Shown piece by piece: positions 6,258 to 9,424 of a stretch of DNA of 9,424 nt. The notes under the pieces were generated by a model. That model did not search any database, was not told where the DNA came from, and worked only from the letters and a program-made list of their open reading frames with translations. The position numbers were made by a program, and so were the translations under genes. Origin of the DNA: an uncultured Bacteroidota bacterium (GTDB lineage: Bacteria > Bacteroidota > Bacteroidia > Bacteroidales > UBA12481); assembly GCA_903832165.1 (NCBI GenBank), contig CAILAQ010000119.1, positions 1 through 9,424 of the forward strand, in the 5' to 3' direction. The first letter of the stretch is position 1. Every line of letters begins with the position of its first letter.

Positions 6258-7208
6258 CTACAACGGTCTTCTGTCTTCCGTCTTCTGTCTTCCCTCTTCC
6301 GTCTTCTGTCTTCCGTCTTCCGTCTTCCGTCTTCCGTCTTCTGTCTTCCCTCTTCTGCCTCCTGCCTTCAATGACTCATAATGCCTGCTCAGAAAATCAT
6401 AAACAATCAGCTCCTGCATCCGGTGCCTGGTGCGGAAAGCACGGTTCATGCTCATATGAATAAGGTCGGGCAGCAGTTTGGATTCAATTAATAACTCATG
6501 CGTCCCAAAGGATTCCTGAATCGGTTTAATGATGATACCGGCTTCGGCGGATCGCCTGGACAAGGATTCTTTAAGAATTTTTTCATAATTTCTCAGGAGT
6601 TGGTCCACTTCATCCGAAAGCTTCCTGTACTTTTCATCCAACTGGCCCTTCATCGACCTGTTTAACTTAAGAAAGGAACTGGAAGATTCCTTTAACATGT
6701 TAATTACCTGAATTTTATTGCCCAGAGAGGATTTGAAATCATCCAATAAAATATCGACAGATAGAACAGCACTTTTCCAGACATCCGGATCACCCTCCTC
6801 GGACAAACGCTTAATCTCCCACAGCCAAAACAATGAATCGATCTCAAACCATTTCTCAATGATTAATATTCTATCAATTCCATATCTTTCATATTCCGGC
6901 TCATAGGTTCCAACCTCAATCTTCCATATTAAATCTTCATCCAGAAATTCCCGGCAGGAACGATAAATGGTCTGAAGTAGAATACCGGCATGAATTCCAT
7001 CTGTCAATCGAAACCTCAAACGTAAATGATAATCCGGATCGAGATAATGGATAAAATGAAATTGCTGCACAAAGCCTTCCCTTTGCCAATCTTCAAGATG
7101 GCTCAGAAATGGGTTGATCAGCCATTCCTCCAATGCTTGCGCCCCTCCGTAAATCCGTAAATAGAGCCATTCACTTCCAGGAGGGAATTTCTGCCTTGGA
7201 GTACTCAT
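6258..7208 (-). CDS. SpaB_C-type lanthipeptide/thiopeptide dehydratase elimination protein, with repeat-encoded tail
   Basis: A 316-residue free-standing version of the C-terminal elimination domain of LanB dehydratases (thiopeptide-type bacteriocin biosynthesis domain). In the family it removes glutamate from glutamylated Ser or Thr of a precursor peptide to leave dehydroalanine or dehydrobutyrine. Catalytic landmarks known from NisB seem kept: HLRLRFR (61-67) for the paired arginines, YEPEYERYG (102-110) for the Glu/Arg pair, and HMSMNR (251-256) for the late His. N-terminal GSEWLYLRIYGG (11-22) is the usual opening strand. The ATG at 7208 overlaps the stop of the partner gene as ATGA; an in-frame TTG at 7223 is less likely. 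From about residue 284 the protein is an unusual charged tail of KTEDGRR-like units encoded by a 7-bp DNA repeat, not part of the fold. The domain call is firm; the product is unknown. Confidence 0.88.
   Translation of the reverse strand: MSTPRQKFPPGSEWLYLRIYGGAQALEEWLINPFLSHLEDWQREGFVQQFHFIHYLDPDYHLRLRFRLTDGIHAGILLQTIYRSCREFLDEDLIWKIEVGTYEPEYERYGIDRILIIEKWFEIDSLFWLWEIKRLSEEGDPDVWKSAVLSVDILLDDFKSSLGNKIQVINMLKESSSSFLKLNRSMKGQLDEKYRKLSDEVDQLLRNYEKILKESLSRRSAEAGIIIKPIQESFGTHELLIESKLLPDLIHMSMNRAFRTRHRMQELIVYDFLSRHYESLKAGGRRGKTEDGRRKTEDGRQKTEEGRQKTEDRRPL
6266..6370. repeat. Heptanucleotide tandem array (GTCTTCC), about 15 units
   Basis: Fifteen consecutive 7-base units (consensus GTCTTCY on the plus strand, GGAAGAC on the minus) fill this stretch. 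Units at 6315, 6322 and 6329 are exact copies, and the last two or three at the right end are degenerate. The array lies inside the 3' end of the SpaB_C-type gene. Because seven is not a multiple of three, 21 bases encode a seven-residue unit, and all three minus-strand frames give the same cyclic peptide (G-R-R-K-T-E-D) without stops. Loss or gain of one unit would change the frame and so the C-terminus after the array. Confidence 0.93.
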
Positions 7209-9424
7209 GATTTGTGGTAACAAAAAATAAACTGGTTGGCATGTGATCCTTCCTGGCTCGCTACTGGAGTACCCTTGCTAAGAAAGAACGGGCGCAGTCT
7301 TACAAAAGTAAGGTTCCTTACAGTATCCCAGAAAGCGAAGATCAGGTTCGGTTTGGTCCAGTTTAAATAGAGCTCCTGATCCGAAGCCATCCATAGCATC
7401 TCCTCCGGCATGTTTCGCCCATTCTTCCATAAGGATAATTCGGAAATATCAATATCATTTACTTCAGGATGTATCCATTTGCCGATTTCATCGCAACGCA
7501 CAATCCAGACTGGAGGCGTTAAAATAAGGCTTTTAAATCGGATACCGGGGATAAAAGGAGCACCATCGAATGCATCTCCCCAATCAGGCGTGAATTGCAA
7601 CTCAGGCTCCTGAATACTGATTCTATGAAGAAATTTATATACTGCCAGATGCCCCATTTGATGATTATAGGCATTGGTCATGCAAGGCTTGACTTTCTTA
7701 CCTGAAGTGTTGGAAGTTAGAACAATCCGTTGATTTTCAACAGACAGCAGCAGATCAGTCACAGGCAACTGAAAGTCCATTGCTTTGGTGGAACGGGCAA
7801 GATAAGGTATCTCATAATCCATAAATGAAGGCCGTTGGAGAATATTACCGGTACGGTCTTCCGGCAAGTGAACGACTTCGGCAAAAACGGACTCCGGATC
7901 AGCAGACCTCTCATCGCTGATCAATTGATTGATCCACTTACAGGTTGAATCATCATCAGCAAAGCCGAACCGACCTAAAAGGAAGGCTGGATTGCCACTG
8001 GAGCCATGGATCAGATGAATGCCAGGCTCTCCCTGAATATCAGAGTTGAAAAGTTCCACCATCGCAGTCATTTGTGCAGGCCACTTGCCTTCGTGCAATC
8101 CGATAGACTGAAAGTCAGAGAATTCTAGTGTAAGATACTGTTTCTGGTCGCGGATTAACTCATATGACCTTCCGGCGAGCCAGAGGTTACCAGGATTACC
8201 TCCCCGAGGTAAAGAGGGATTCGGCAGACCCCATCCAAGATCGTCGATCCAAGGAGCCGGATCTGTCCAATATCCATCAGTTGAACCATTGAGCCCAATA
8301 CCGGTCTCTGGATCCAATACCTTAAGTAACAATACTTTTCGATCGCCATACCGTTTAACAAAAGCTTCACGAAATCCTTTTAAAATATCGGATTGCCTTG
8401 TTGAGGACAGGGATTTCAGTATCCGCAGCCCCAATAACACCTCTCCGGTAACCCTCGAATCCACTGTCATTGGCGTACAGGCAAGTTTCATATCAACTTG
8501 TATCAGATGATTGCGATTCAGGTTGACTGGAATTCTATTGATGATTGAATCCAGTGGTGCCAAATGGGCCCAAATTGAGCCAGGCCTGTCCATAAGTTCA
8601 AAAAGCGCCTTCATCCTGATCAATTCCTTAACAACCTCAACCTTATCCGAATACTCTTTGATAATCGTTTCCATACTTTCAAAATATTCGGTTCCACATA
8701 CTACCGGCTCAAGACTGGACACCAAAACCTGAGAGGAGACCATCGATTCTACGAAAGCCCAAACTTCGTTTTGATCTCTGCCGCCAGCCGCCAGGAAACT
8801 CCGGACTTCACTAAGTTTCCTTCCGTTCAGGCAGAATTCCAGCACTTTGCCGATTACTCCATTATCATTAACAGTGACAATGTCATATATCTTTTTGAGG
8901 TTACCCGCGGGAAACTTCACCTCTACATAATGCCAGCCCGATCCCACCAGATATAAGGAGGTATTACCGGAAAACAGCAATTCTTCCCTGATAATAGGAT
9001 CATTTTCAAGAAGCCGCGCAACGCCCATCAGATACTCCATATCCGGACGGGCATGTAGCTGATGATCCGTACCCGAACCCAAGCTGATGTTAGTCGATGT
9101 CCCCAAGGTACCGTTTGAAAAACCGGCAAAGGTTCCGAATGGTGTACATCTCGATGAGAACCGGCAGATATATCGCAGCATCGAGCAGATCAAAGCGGTA
9201 TCCGGAGGAGTGGTACAGTTTTCATCAAATTCATGATCAAGGCGCTGAAAAAAATCAAAACTTCCAAGAGAGATACCTTCCCTGATCAGTGGATTTTTCC
9301 ATAATTCTTTCAGCCATTGGAAAAGATGTCCGGATGATTCAGGAATGGATGATAACAATTCAACAGGGAAAAGTGGTGCCCGGAGCATAAAATGATCATA
9401 TGGATCATAGTTGACGCGTTTCCC
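7205..9424 (-). CDS. Lantibiotic dehydratase N-terminal (LanB glutamylation) protein, N-terminus probably beyond the right edge
   Basis: From the ATG at 9388 this gives 727 residues; the frame stays open for 12 more codons to the window edge. The protein matches the large LanB domain that uses glutamyl-tRNA to glutamylate Ser and Thr in a leader-bearing precursor peptide. The hallmark is LRYICRFSSRCTPFGTFAGF (71-90), with R76 and R80 matching the essential paired Arg of NisB, then TPFG. LRAPLFP at residues 2-8 matches the NisB segment that holds its R14, which normally lies more than ten residues in. With only two residues before it the ATG at 9388 would be too late, and the open upstream stretch (NYDPYDHF just before it) fits the missing start. 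The elimination domain is a separate downstream protein joined by an ATGA overlap, as in pinensin and thiopeptide systems. No LanC, precursor or transporter is inside the window. Confidence 0.9.
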   Translation of the reverse strand, partial: GKRVNYDPYDHFMLRAPLFPVELLSSIPESSGHLFQWLKELWKNPLIREGISLGSFDFFQRLDHEFDENCTTPPDTALICSMLRYICRFSSRCTPFGTFAGFSNGTLGTSTNISLGSGTDHQLHARPDMEYLMGVARLLENDPIIREELLFSGNTSLYLVGSGWHYVEVKFPAGNLKKIYDIVTVNDNGVIGKVLEFCLNGRKLSEVRSFLAAGGRDQNEVWAFVESMVSSQVLVSSLEPVVCGTEYFESMETIIKEYSDKVEVVKELIRMKALFELMDRPGSIWAHLAPLDSIINRIPVNLNRNHLIQVDMKLACTPMTVDSRVTGEVLLGLRILKSLSSTRQSDILKGFREAFVKRYGDRKVLLLKVLDPETGIGLNGSTDGYWTDPAPWIDDLGWGLPNPSLPRGGNPGNLWLAGRSYELIRDQKQYLTLEFSDFQSIGLHEGKWPAQMTAMVELFNSDIQGEPGIHLIHGSSGNPAFLLGRFGFADDDSTCKWINQLISDERSADPESVFAEVVHLPEDRTGNILQRPSFMDYEIPYLARSTKAMDFQLPVTDLLLSVENQRIVLTSNTSGKKVKPCMTNAYNHQMGHLAVYKFLHRISIQEPELQFTPDWGDAFDGAPFIPGIRFKSLILTPPVWIVRCDEIGKWIHPEVNDIDISELSLWKNGRNMPEEMLWMASDQELYLNWTKPNLIFAFWDTVRNLTFVRLRPFFLSKGTPVASQEGSHANQFIFCYHKS

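Noticed and set aside
6266..6370. CRISPR array.
   Set aside because: The units are seven bases with no unique spacers; it is a simple tandem repeat.
6199..6381. Plus-strand ORF encoding repeated LPSSVF units.
   Set aside because: The 7-bp array is stop-free in every frame, so this is a by-product of the repeat opposite a real gene.
7209..7223. TTG start for the SpaB_C-type protein.
   Set aside because: The ATG at 7208 makes an ATGA overlap with the upstream stop, the usual coupling arrangement.
9392..9408. Inverted repeat ATGATC/GATCAT as an operator of the LanB gene.
   Set aside because: It sits in what is most likely coding sequence of the extended LanB N-terminus, and a six-base arm is short enough to arise by chance.

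Overview
The window looks like a piece of a Bacteroidota chromosome (order not resolved). This is inferred from the mostly weak or absent Shine-Dalgarno sequences, a TAnnTTTG-type promoter core, a secreted DUF2961/GH172-type protein, and a LanB dehydratase split into two proteins, an arrangement known from this phylum. No rRNA, tRNA, CRISPR array or transposase gene was seen.

Left part (1-3481): a nitroreductase-family gene runs leftwards off the edge (1-257). Divergent from it is a rightward corrinoid methyl-transfer operon. It holds a corrinoid-binding protein (306-977), a uroporphyrinogen-decarboxylase-fold methyltransferase starting one base after its stop (979-2052), a decayed gene (2055-2597), and a homocysteine S-methyltransferase whose ATG overlaps the decayed gene's TGA (2594-3481). 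Together the intact genes could move a methyl group from an unknown donor through the corrinoid cobalt to homocysteine. No dedicated substrate demethylase is visible. The 540-base stretch that looks intergenic is the wreck of one operon gene. Two homopolymer frameshifts and three in-frame stops separate pieces that otherwise read as one continuous protein with a thioredoxin-like segment.

Middle (3506-6137): a secreted 667-residue DUF2961 (GH172-like) protein follows the operon by 24 bases on the same strand. It converges on a Mn-type Fe/Mn superoxide dismutase. Six 8-bp tandem units cover both genes' stop codons. The superoxide dismutase has a strong ribosome-binding site and, just upstream, a 29-bp near-perfect palindrome that may be an operator.

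Right part (6236-9424, minus strand): a split class I lanthipeptide-type dehydratase. The glutamylation protein (7205 to the right edge) is coupled by an ATGA overlap to a separate SpaB_C-type elimination protein (6258-7208). The known catalytic-motif residues appear to be kept in both. The second protein ends in a charged tail encoded by about 15 copies of a 7-bp repeat, and its stop codon abuts a GC-rich hairpin. No precursor peptide or cyclase lies inside the window; they would be expected beyond position 9424.
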